This document shows positions 53,650 through 62,946 of a stretch of 64,000 bases of DNA, in pieces (the stretch's first letter is position 1; each line of letters begins with the position of its first letter). Under the pieces are notes generated by a model. It ran no database searches. It was not told where the DNA came from and worked only from the letters and a program-made list of their open reading frames with translations. The translations under genes were made by a program, and so were the position numbers. Where the stretch lies: positions 1 to 64,000 of the forward strand of contig CANTFK010000609.1 of assembly GCA_947646735.1 (NCBI GenBank). Direction: 5' to 3'. This DNA is from Peronospora farinosa (taxonomy: Eukaryota > Oomycota > Peronosporomycetes > Peronosporales > Peronosporaceae).

Positions 53650-53655
53650 GCACAA

Positions 53656-55404
53656 ATGGAGTACGGTCGACTTGTGGTGCTCGGTTATAGCAGCTACCGC
53701 GTCGACATGGTCCAGCGTCGTCGCAGTGGTAGTTTAGAGCTATCATCACCGTCATTTGGACTCGCAGACGCTGCTCCATTGGACACTACAGCGCTCTCCA
53801 CTTCCGCTTCAGCGTCTTCGATTAGTCACAAACGGTCACACTGGAAGCCGTTGGGCGATCAAAATGCGCACTTTGTGCTTGAAAAACGCACACGGGCCAA
53901 TGGTGTTCGTCTGCATCGTTTTCATCATGTTGTCCCGGTCATTGAGCTTCAGAAAATGCGGAAAGGGGTTTGTAGAGACGTCAAGAGCACGACATCACGT
54001 ATTATGCAACGGATTGAGACGTTAAAAAGTCGTGAAATTGACGAGAAACACCTGGAAAAAGACGGAAAGTCGTCTTTTGTGCCATACCAAATGTGCATCC
54101 CAATGAACGACAAGGAACCATTTGCTAGTGTCACGGAATTTCATGAAGATTCGAGTGTCGATATGTTCCAGATCGGTCGTATGCCTTGTCGCCAGAATGA
54201 TTTTGTGATTCCAGGACCAAGAGTGGGAGCTTCTGGGACTATTTCGAGATATGCAGCAAGGATTGTGTGCTCACGTGAACCGCCATTCGAGTGTCGTCTT
54301 TTTGCTGGAGGGTTTGATGCTGCTCGACGTATGAGCACGGCAGGACATGCACTGAAATACTGTACACGGTGTGGGATGTGGTCGAAATGTATAGGGACCG
54401 ATCATACGTGTGTGATGCAGACGGTGATGGAAAAGATGAGTGAAGCTACGAGTGACCGAGACTTGTTAAGCTGCAAGAAGAATAGTGATAACCGAATAAA
54501 GGATGGTCATGTGATGCATTACATTGACGACACGAGAGAAGATGGACCACTCGAGCATTTGGAATTGGGTGTACGCGATCCAAGTGAACTACCACTGGAC
54601 GGACTCACGAAAAATGGGGTGCGGGTGTGGCTTCCCGAACAAAAGCAGTGGTTCGAGGTATCAGTGAATGGCAGTCTGTTCTCGATTGAATCGCGTGCGA
54701 TGGATGAGAAGGTCCAGTCATCCAGCTCTAGTTCAAATGGCAATGATCGCCGTCGCCATCACGATCGAGCACTGCGATCCCGCAGTGGTGCTTTTAACCG
54801 TCCAACTGGCAGCATAGAAAATCTGGCTCCGATATTGACTGACGGCGCTATCATTGACCTGGGTGGCGTCCAACTGCAATTCCAGACCAGCTACAAGTCG
54901 GTGCTCAAAGCAAAGACAGAGAATAGCGAACGCTTTGACACGCCCGTTGTCTACGGTCGGGTGACGCTGTCCTCGATCAGCACGCAGCTTGAGCGGCTTA
55001 ATGTCCAGTGTCCCGTTCGACTAGACACGCTGCGTTTTACTGCTGCGGCTCCGGGTGAAGAGATTCCGCTAAACGAGATTCCCTATGTGTTTCCAGCGTG
55101 TGGGCACGTGTTCGGGTATGATAAGCGGATAGCCAGTTCGCACACATGTCCTTTATGTAGGACGTCAGGATCACTGGTGCAGCTGCTGCTTAAAGAGAAC
55201 TCGCAATTGCAGTCCGCGGAAGAACAGCACGCAATTCCTGAGTGCGTATTTAATCCGTGCGGGCACACGATTAGCAGCAAACTCGCACATCACTACTCAG
55301 CGCTGTTGATGCCCAATGGCCGGGCAATCTGCCCGTTCTGCGCAATGCACCTTGATCTGCGCGTGCCATTCTCGAGACTCTACCTTTATTGCGACTCTGA
55401 ATGA
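53656..55404 (+). CDS. Pellino-family E3 ubiquitin ligase
   Basis: Single-exon, 582 residues. The N terminus YGRLVVLGYSSYRVD and the block SSVDMFQIGRMP match the cryptic FHA domain of animal Pellinos, as do SRYAARIVCSREPPFECRLF and AGGFDAARR. DGLTKNGVRVWLP with WFEVSVNGSLFSI and LTDGAIIDLGGVQL continue the FHA 'wing'. The C-terminal RING-like region starts at QCPVRLDTLRF and has FPACGHVFGYDKR, HTCPLCRTSG, FNPCGHTISSK and AICPFCAMHL. In animals Pellinos ubiquitinate IRAK kinases below Toll/IL-1 receptors via phospho-Thr binding. The oomycete substrate is unknown; IRAK-like kinases exist widely. An insertion with a Cys pair (YCTRCGMWSKC) interrupts the FHA part. Confidence 0.88.
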   Translation: MEYGRLVVLGYSSYRVDMVQRRRSGSLELSSPSFGLADAAPLDTTALSTSASASSISHKRSHWKPLGDQNAHFVLEKRTRANGVRLHRFHHVVPVIELQKMRKGVCRDVKSTTSRIMQRIETLKSREIDEKHLEKDGKSSFVPYQMCIPMNDKEPFASVTEFHEDSSVDMFQIGRMPCRQNDFVIPGPRVGASGTISRYAARIVCSREPPFECRLFAGGFDAARRMSTAGHALKYCTRCGMWSKCIGTDHTCVMQTVMEKMSEATSDRDLLSCKKNSDNRIKDGHVMHYIDDTREDGPLEHLELGVRDPSELPLDGLTKNGVRVWLPEQKQWFEVSVNGSLFSIESRAMDEKVQSSSSSSNGNDRRRHHDRALRSRSGAFNRPTGSIENLAPILTDGAIIDLGGVQLQFQTSYKSVLKAKTENSERFDTPVVYGRVTLSSISTQLERLNVQCPVRLDTLRFTAAAPGEEIPLNEIPYVFPACGHVFGYDKRIASSHTCPLCRTSGSLVQLLLKENSQLQSAEEQHAIPECVFNPCGHTISSKLAHHYSALLMPNGRAICPFCAMHLDLRVPFSRLYLYCDSE

Positions 55405-55762
55405 ATAATAAATACAGCGTACGTCGATGATAGCACTAATATGGAGAACAAAACAAATGCAGTATATGAATGCAAGAAGAGTCAGCGCATGAAATACGAA
55501 AAGTGCACCGGCGATCTAAACAGTACATGGAGTGAACGCAACTTTAGTGTATGCCGAAGGGCGAAATGTATACATATGATGGCGAATCGTATACTGTATG
55601 TATCAGTATTTTTTGGGGCGTTCGTGGCGGCCAGCGTTAAGAAAACAGCCCCATTCGAGCGCACCTACTTTTGTCAATTTTCGACGCATCACCTATTTTT
55701 TGTGCATTTTGGACCAAATCTCGACGAGTTCCTCGCCCCACAATTTGTATCAAGACAAGAAA

Positions 55763-56092
55763 ATGCTGCGCTCTCACGTCACGAAGGTCGCTAAATCGCG
55801 TCGTTTTGTTCGTCGCTTCACATCCGAAGCAAAGGAAGAAATTGAAAAGAAAGTGGCGCCTACGCCTGCTCCTGTTGTTGTGAAGAAAGGCGGCAGTTCA
55901 TTCATGCAGCGTATCGTGTCATTCGGTGTTGGTGTGGCCGTGGGCGCTGGTTACGGTCTCTACGTGCTGACGGAGGATGTGGAGCACTCTACGCAGCAGA
56001 TTCAGAGCTCAGTGGGAAGCCTCAGGGATGAGATGATTGCGCAGAACACGGCACTCACGAAGCGGATCGAAGCACTGGAGAAGAAGAACTGA
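55763..56092 (+). CDS. Small mitochondrial-type membrane protein, unknown function
   Basis: 109 residues from the ATG at 55763. The first 24 residues are basic, without acidic residues (MLRSHVTKVAKSRRFVRRF), typical of a mitochondrial presequence. A glycine-rich membrane segment follows (IVSFGVGVAVGAGYGLYVL), then a C-terminal coiled coil (SSVGSLRDEMIAQNTALTKR). The pattern suggests a single-pass inner-membrane protein. I recognise no named family. The frame extends upstream to 55598, but that part has no coherent features. The composition and clean frame next to real genes support it as expressed. Confidence 0.65.
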   Translation: MLRSHVTKVAKSRRFVRRFTSEAKEEIEKKVAPTPAPVVVKKGGSSFMQRIVSFGVGVAVGAGYGLYVLTEDVEHSTQQIQSSVGSLRDEMIAQNTALTKRIEALEKKN

Positions 56093-56142
56093 GAGAAGAC
56101 GCACAATAATTGTGAAGAAGATCATGCAATAATGGTGAAAGG

Positions 56143-56205
56143 GTTACACAATAATGGAAAAGATGGTTACACAATAATGGAAAAGATGGTTACACAATAA
56201 TGGAG
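56143..56205 (+). repeat. 23-bp tandem repeat, about 2.7 units
   Basis: GTTACACAATAATGGAAAAGATG is repeated twice exactly and then partly, in the 3' region of the small mitochondrial-type gene. Confidence 0.9.
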
Positions 56206-56306
56206 AGACTCCTGGTGAGTAGTTGGGGCGGTTCTATCTTCTGTTTTGCTGTGCACTTGAGGTGACAACTCTATTGAAACTGAAGCTGGTTATAAGAGAT
56301 TCTTTT

Positions 56307-58457
56307 TTACTTACTATCAATACGGGTGCGCTTTACGAGCTGTTGAAGGTCTGTAGATACGAGGTCGTACACCTTGTCAGCGAGCTGCATTGATGTAAGA
56401 GCACTATGCAGTGATTCGACGTCCTTACGGAAGCTCGCGTTCAGCTCTTGCTTCTCTTCAAGCTGTTTTGACAACGTCACGACGCGCTGCTTGTACGTGT
56501 GCAGCTCGCGCTGCAGCGAGCAAAAAATTGCAACGTATCGGTCTCTTAATGCTGCTACGTCCATACTCTCTTTGAGCGTGGTGTCTGCCGTGAAGTCCTC
56601 GATAGCTTTATCGATACAGCTAGCATCGATCATCTCGGGCATCCGAGCAGCTACGCCCACGTCAACGTTGTTGCTACTTTCATCTCTCTCATGAAGTTCT
56701 TCCTTGTCGCAGTTACCTGCACTGCCATTACTTCCTTGGCGACGACACTGGTCTCGCTGCTGCTGTCGTAGGCTCTCTACCTCTTGCCGAACTTTTTCGA
56801 TACCTGGGAGGGTCTGATCATCGAAGGTTTCCATCGCCTCGATAATCTGCAAATCAGGAATATCCAGGATTGACATTTGCCTTGGCGCGCGCGGCAGAAT
56901 TTGGTACTGAATACCCATTCTCTGCGCGTTGCTGATCAAAGCTTCAGCATCCGACAGCAAACAATCATCCAAGCCGTCGTCATACTGGCATGCATCACCT
57001 CCCAAACCTCCACCCACGCTGCTTGCCAAACTTGATTGCCTATTGCTCGTCAAACTCGGTCGCATGCTGCCTGCGTCTGAAGGCTCGTCCAACTCTTCTA
57101 GTACGGTACTCGTAGCAGTGGATTCGGGATGGTCCGTGCTAAAAGAGTTGCTCACCGATTGGTTCCACGGTAGATCGTACACCGGAGCTGGCGGCGGGAG
57201 AGGGGCTTCTTGAGTCTGTTGGTCGTAATCAATAGACGGCGTGTACAACCTCAGCATGCAACTCAATCCTAGCAATCCGCCAAAGTTTGCACTGACACCT
57301 ACTGAAGGCTGCTTCTCGGTTTGTTCTTCCTGTGCGATCGTGCATCGAGCCAGTACTGGCGACAGTCCGCGAGCGACAGCAACGTGGGTCGCCTCGTCAG
57401 GAACGGCCATCTTGCAGAAAGCGCGCAGCGTGAGCACAATGATATCTCGCACCGTATTCGACTCGACACGAAGCCGAACGTAGCACCTTTCTGCTAGGTG
57501 AAGAAAAAACTCGTTAGATGTGCCGCAAACTATTTCCAGCTACAGATAAAGTAAAAGAAATAGATAGTAGACGTTGTATGATCGACCCATCCACAGACAG
57601 CACAACAAAACACATTAAGTCTCCCCACAAAAGGCCCCAACACCAGATAAAACCGTTACCTTGATGTCGGTAGTGTACAGACTCTCGAACGCCGGAATAA
57701 GCGACGATTCACATGTCAATCTCAGCCTTCGATCATCAATCAGCAGCGTCCAGCTCTCCTGTAAGTGTCAAGCAGTCATCACCAAACAGCTTGAGACTCT
57801 CTTCTTCCATCTGTCTTATCAACATCCACGTCGTACTCTCAGTTCTTCCTCATAAAGATGTTCACTCCCGTCTCGTACTGAGATACTTCTTAGTCCCATA
57901 AAGAGGACTGATTTTCTCTCAAGATACATCTCGACCTTGTTTCTGACTTCAGGATCTTCTTTAATAGGTCCATACTCAAGCATCTTGGTCTTCAGCCTGT
58001 CTTCGTCTTCTACCATCACTTTTGCCAGTATCCTTGCCCCAATATCATCAGCTGTGGGCGTATAAAACTCATCACAAGCACCTGGAATCACTTGGAAATC
58101 GTCCTCTTCTCCCACAGCTCGAAACCACTGCACAGATACCGGATAACAGCAGCAATCGAAGCGTAACGGACGTCCGAGATACGTCAATACATGCATATGT
58201 GTGTGGTGCACACCACCTTGCAAAACGCAGTTCTCCAGCACACGTGCGACGCTGCAGGATCCGACGTAGTCACAACGATCGTCGTCATGAACAAAAGCGG
58301 GGTTTGCAGCCCCGCTAGGACTTGGCGCCGATACAGATGAGAGTGTAGAGCGAAGTGTGGGTGTGGACGTGACTCTGGAAGACCGTGGGGAGCGCTCGTC
58401 TGGTCGTGGAGACGATGAGATGCCGCGCTTGAGCGAATCGACCCATCGACTGCGCAT
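56307..58457 (-). CDS. AIR9-like A9 domain protein with C-terminal coiled coil
   Basis: Three exons on the minus strand: 58457-57837, 57758-57660, 57539-56307 (650 residues; introns 78 and 120 bp). The middle of exon 1 has VSVQWFRAVGEEDDFQVIPG and YTPTADDIGARILAKVM, the pattern of the Ig-like A9 repeats of AIR9-type microtubule-associated proteins. Exon 3 holds serine-rich linkers (SNRQSSLASSVGG) and long helices (EKVRQEVESLRQQQRDQ; TYKQRVVTLSKQLEEKQEL) predicted to coil. The splice at GAACTGAGA/GTACG removes an in-frame stop and was chosen for that. Role in the cytoskeleton is inferred from the A9 resemblance only. Confidence 0.65.
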
Positions 58458-59854
58458 GGTAGACGAGAATAAGGTAAAAAGGTGCGACTATTTTTAGGAG
58501 CAAGTTTGAAGCGGAATTGTGACCAATCGAAACGAGGCGTTGTGATCAACTTTTGACAAACACGAATGTAGCTTTGTAGCTATGAATGTTGCACCAATTT
58601 ATAGATATAAATTATTTAACTCAACATACACTTAAGTGAGCGATTCAGTGTTATTTTTATCATCGGCAAATTGCTCACGGCCTTCAATCTGGTTTGTAAC
58701 TAGTCTTGAGCATCTATTCGAATCTTGCATTGTTTTATGATTACATGTCAGGCACGACTATGCATGCATTTCCAGATGAATCTCATGGTTAATACCATTA
58801 TCTTCCTTTTAATTTTGAGATGTCGGGCTCAGTGGAACAAGGCTCGGCATTACAAATCTATAAATTTATGTAGCTACTCACGTTCCTTCTTCATAAAAAT
58901 AGACTCAAATTCTAGCCTACATGCATGTACGCTTCCTCATGTCCTCATTCATGTGTACGTGTAAAACCATTATGCGGATGAAGTAGAGCATTGAGAGCAT
59001 GGCTTGGCGAACATGTCCGTATGGACGGGAGCTCTGTGTTATCAATTAGCACCGAGAATGGTCTTTGCATGAAGTGTATACACAACTGGTACGTATACAT
59101 TGCTCACTCTTGGTAAACAGAGGTGATACGAGCACGGTCACTAATTACGATTAAGACACACGGCTAAATTCTAACTTGTAGCGAAATTCAAGCTAATTTG
59201 CTGTTACAAACACCCTAATTTGTCGCTACAAAAGTAGAGCCCTTACTTCAAAAAAGCAAAATCTGTCGTTTTAGACTCGTTATCCTAGCACCAAACCTCT
59301 GTTTACCATCGGCTCAATTATGCACCGATGCTTGATGGTGTCATCAGATTTGAACATCGTGGTGCTGTCAGCGTATTCCATTCGCGGCAATTCGTCGACG
59401 TTGGTGGTTTTCGGGAACTGATTGGACGATCCACCGTGAAATAGGGCGGACACGCTCGCGCTAAAGACGGTGACAAGCATGAGCCAAATTTGCCACTATA
59501 AGATTATAGAGATGCCGCTGCAGTGGGAATGAGGCTGGGTGGACGAATTTGCACATCACTATGATAACGTTGTATTGATTCTTGCAGATGAGCTGGATGC
59601 TGTAGCCGGGGCTTGTACGGGCTGTGCGCAATTGTTTCTAAATGGTGACGTACAAAGGCGATGTACCATGTTGCTTTTGCTTATTTGATGGTGAGGAGAC
59701 ACTAGCCAAGCGTTGAATGTTTGAATCTAATGGTGCGTGTACATGTATCACAAGAACGAGCTCATTTTGTCTTTTGCTTTGATTTACGCGATTCGCTACT
59801 TATCAGGAAGCGTATCAGCTCATTCGCTACGCTAAGCTCAAGCTACTATTTACA
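58458..59854. other. Divergent intergenic region
   Basis: About 1.4 kb upstream of both neighbours. A minus frame at 59280-59480 starts with a hydrophobic MLVTVFSASVSALF and could encode a 66-residue secreted peptide, but nothing else supports it. An initiator-like site for the transporter lies at its end. Confidence 0.45.
59818..59832 (+). promoter_or_regulatory. Initiator-like element before the folate-biopterin transporter
   Basis: GCTCATTCGCTACGC, 22 bases before the ATG at 59855, matches the first half of the oomycete Inr consensus GCTCATTYYNCA closely. Confidence 0.5.
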
Positions 59855-61558
59855 ATGGTTTCGATTACTGGCAAGAATGTGCACGACCTGCAGCATCTGT
59901 CCGTTGAAAGCATCAAGGATAGCGTGATTAAGGACCCGCATGCAGACAACTATGCTGGAATAAAAACACCTGAAGGCACTGCTGGATCGCTTGAGGGCGG
60001 TGCGTTGCGTCCAGGTGGTATGCCCAAGCTGACCAGCCGGGACCACATTGGTCTGCTTTTCCAATATGCCGCCGTCGGTCTCGTCTACGGCATGCTTCCC
60101 GAAACGATTTACCCGTTTATGCAGCAGTACCTCAATTGTAGCGGTGCACAGGTTGCCGCTGCCAAGGAGCTGGTCGTTCTTCCGTGGAGTTTCAAGGTTT
60201 TCTACGGTATCATATCCGACTGTTATCCTATCTGGGGATACCGCCGTCGTCCGTACATGGCGATCGGTTGGGCTATTTGCATTGGAATGCTGCTGATCAT
60301 GGCTCTTTTGCCAATCGGCCAGCCATACTACACCATACCTGCGGACCGTGAAGTCGTTCCAGCTGACTACACACCGGAAATCGAGGCACGCATCAACTAC
60401 GATGCTACTAGCCAAGGCGCCAAGTACGTCGTCCTCATGTTCTTTGCTGCGTTCGGCTACGTCTTGTCCGACGTGTGCTCAGACAGCATCGTGTGCGAGT
60501 TGGCTCAGCAGGAGCCCATGGCAAAGCGCGGAAAGACTCAGTCAGCAATCTACACAGTTCGCACGACTCTGGTGATTATCGGTGAACTTTTGGTGGGTTT
60601 CTGCTTCAATGGCGAGGACTATGGTGGGGACTTTAACTTCTCGCTTAACTTCTCGGAGCTGATGATTATTATGGTTGTGCTGACGATTCCTGCCGTCCCC
60701 ATGACCTGGTACTTCATCAAGGAAGAGAAGGCTGAACGTGCGGACTTTCGCAAGTATATCGGAGAATTCTGGGACCTGCTGTGCAAACGTGTGGTGTACC
60801 AGGTCATAGCACACCATTTTTTCGCTGGCATCTTCTCTGGCATTTCGTACACGGCTAGCTCACCGGTGCAGTCATATCTGGTGGGCGTGACTCCAATCAA
60901 CAACATGCTGAATGACGTTATCGGTCACTTGTGTTTCATGACTGGCATTGTTGTCACATCCAAGTACGGTCTCCACTGGGATTGGCGTTTGATGATTATT
61001 GCTACGGGCATTGTTGTGATTGTCGTGGACTGTTTGGTTGCTCTGGTCACAATTTGGGATATCTTCCGGAACCAATGGTTCTGGCTTGGTCCTCCTATCG
61101 CAGTGCAGATCCCAAGTGGTGTCGCCTGGATCATTGCACTGTTCGTGACGGTCGAGATTGCCGGTATTGGTAATGAAGGCGCCGTCTATGGCCTTATGAC
61201 TACGGTCGGCAACTTGGCGGTACCGTTTGCCACGACGATGACCCTGCTCATCAATGGCCCGCTTAATATCACGAACGCGCGTGTGCAGTCGGATGATCAC
61301 TCAGTCCGTATGGATATTACATATACAATCCTGATTTCGTATGCGATGAAGATCTTTTCCTGGGTGTTCTTGATCTTACTGCCTCGCCAAAAGAAGGAGA
61401 CGCAGGAACTCGCTCGTACTGGTGGCTCCAGCAAGCTCTTTGGTGGTATTACTATCGGCTACTTGTCTTTTGCACTGGTGTGGTCTGTAATGGCCAATAC
61501 TCTGGCCATCTTTGAAAGTACTTCATGTCTGCTTATTGCAGGTGGTAAAGGTTGCTAA
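59855..61558 (+). CDS. Folate-biopterin transporter (FBT/BT1 family)
   Basis: Multi-span carrier of the FBT family within the major facilitator superfamily; relatives move folates, pterins or S-adenosylmethionine. Single exon, 567 residues. Family blocks: LPETIYPFMQQYLNCSG, LVVLPWSFKVFYGIISDCYP with the following GYRRRPYMAIGW loop, GYVLSDVCSDSIVCELAQQE, IYTVRTTLVIIGELLVGFCFN, and GNEGAVYGLMTTVGNLAVPF. About 12 membrane segments are seen. Oomycetes carry expanded sets of this family. The start ATG lies just after an initiator-like motif. Confidence 0.92.
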   Translation: MVSITGKNVHDLQHLSVESIKDSVIKDPHADNYAGIKTPEGTAGSLEGGALRPGGMPKLTSRDHIGLLFQYAAVGLVYGMLPETIYPFMQQYLNCSGAQVAAAKELVVLPWSFKVFYGIISDCYPIWGYRRRPYMAIGWAICIGMLLIMALLPIGQPYYTIPADREVVPADYTPEIEARINYDATSQGAKYVVLMFFAAFGYVLSDVCSDSIVCELAQQEPMAKRGKTQSAIYTVRTTLVIIGELLVGFCFNGEDYGGDFNFSLNFSELMIIMVVLTIPAVPMTWYFIKEEKAERADFRKYIGEFWDLLCKRVVYQVIAHHFFAGIFSGISYTASSPVQSYLVGVTPINNMLNDVIGHLCFMTGIVVTSKYGLHWDWRLMIIATGIVVIVVDCLVALVTIWDIFRNQWFWLGPPIAVQIPSGVAWIIALFVTVEIAGIGNEGAVYGLMTTVGNLAVPFATTMTLLINGPLNITNARVQSDDHSVRMDITYTILISYAMKIFSWVFLILLPRQKKETQELARTGGSSKLFGGITIGYLSFALVWSVMANTLAIFESTSCLLIAGGKGC

Positions 61559-62318
61559 TATCGTCCTGAACAAAGAATTCTATATAAGAATAGGGTCATC
61601 CATTGCACCTTTATGAACGAGTAATTGTATATATAGTATCGATCCAGTAAAATACAGAAGTAACATATTGTCATCATGGTCATCAATTATTGCCCAAGTG
61701 TTTTTATATGAATAAAGAGGTTAAGAGGTTTGCATATTGATCTAAATATAAGTCTGAATCAAAGCAAATGCTCGGGTTGCAACTCAAGGACACAATTAAA
61801 ACCGGACACGTGCCACATGACAAGATCAACATTGTACATGAACACTGGCAGCACCACACTAAATTTGAAATCGTTCTAAATTTATAGACATGATAGCGTT
61901 AGGGTCGCGGAGTAGGTTCTAAAAAAAGGTTGTAAAACATGTACTACTCCTCAAGGCTACAGACCTCCCTCGACTAAGTTATCCTCCAATAAGGTATCAT
62001 CTTCGGTAGGTTTATACATTTTACATCCACCGAGCTTGCTCTATGTTAGTTACAGTATAAGCTTTATGTTATAATCAGCCAAAACAAATTTACTTTATAT
62101 CTGAGTATTTTTCTTGTATTTTGAAAGAGAAAACCTACTATTACACATGTCGAAGGTAGTTCAGGTGGGCGAGTTGTCATGTAGAAGGTCGTGGGAGGAC
62201 TCTATAAGCAGCTTGGTGACTTTACTGAATTACATTGAGCATGCAACGGGGTTACACGACGGTTGGAACATCATATCGGAAGTACATCATGGTTGAAGTT
62301 TTTATACTGCATATAATG
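61559..62318. other. Intergenic region between transporter and gypsy element C
   Basis: AT-rich, no gene recognised. The boundary to element C is set at TGTAACACGG (62319). Confidence 0.5.
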
Positions 62319-62887
62319 TGTAACACGGCATCTAGTTACACGCAAAGATTAAGTAATATACTTAATGTTTGGACTAAAGTATCCATGACACAAACGTGAT
62401 CCACCCTCGTGAATATAATATCATTTATGGATTCACATGGGAAGGGATGACGCTAGTTGAAGCTAGGCATCGCGACGTCTCAGAAGGACGTCAGTCGCAA
62501 GTTCAAATCTAGATTTAAACTCATGCGACAGAATACGCTTCAAAAGAGTCGCGTATCCGATCTATATACATATATAGCCAATCAGTAGTTAAGTTTATAT
62601 TTAATTATAATTCATTAAATATAGCTCAGTCTTGAATTTGCTAAACACCGAAGCATCACGCACGAGAAGCTGAAAAAGCTTCTGCGTGACGTCGGTGACT
62701 TCTTGTTTTCGAAGCTCGTTGCACTCTCGCTTAAGTGAGAGGCAACTGGTGGTACGACTGCTTAAGCAGTCGATCAGCCTCCTAACCACCCTCGCACGCG
62801 AAGGCAAGACGGTCTAACCGCTTCCTCGCTTGTGCATAAGGTGTGTGCTCGTAGTACGAGGCAACTTCGTAGAAGTGCCCGTCTACA
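62319..62887 (+). repeat. 5' LTR of gypsy element C
   Basis: 569 bp starting TGTAACACGG and ending CTACA, followed by CT and a TGG primer-binding site exactly as in element A. The start folds with GTTACAC downstream, as the element A LTR end does. The last 240 bases contain at least seven short hairpins, including the 18-bp palindrome CGACTGCTTAAGCAGTCG at 62755-62772. Confidence 0.7.
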
Positions 62888-62889
62888 CT

Positions 62890-62906
62890 TGGTAGCACTA
62901 GTAGTC
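62890..62906 (+). promoter_or_regulatory. tRNA primer-binding site of gypsy element C
   Basis: TGGTAGCACTAGTAGTC two bases after the LTR; differs from the element A site at one position in 17. Confidence 0.75.
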
Positions 62907-62946
62907 CTTCCCACGACTCGTCTCTTTGAGCGTGCGTGTGGTTGAG

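Larger units (their letters stand above)
51403..53655. other. Long gene-poor interval between RPA2 and the Pellino-like gene
   Basis: About 2.2 kb. Small frames at 51553-51807 and 52181-52471 have mildly protein-like composition but no recognisable motif and no supporting context. A strong hairpin lies at 51962-51987. Possible fast-evolving or decayed small genes; nothing assignable. Confidence 0.5.

Noticed and set aside
59280..59480. 66-codon minus frame with hydrophobic N terminus, possible secreted peptide
   Set aside because: Short hydrophobic stretch only, no effector motif, and it lies in a promoter region.
62480..62530. tRNA-like GTTCAAATC motif
   Set aside because: No acceptor or anticodon stem can be formed around it; it lies inside the LTR of element C.
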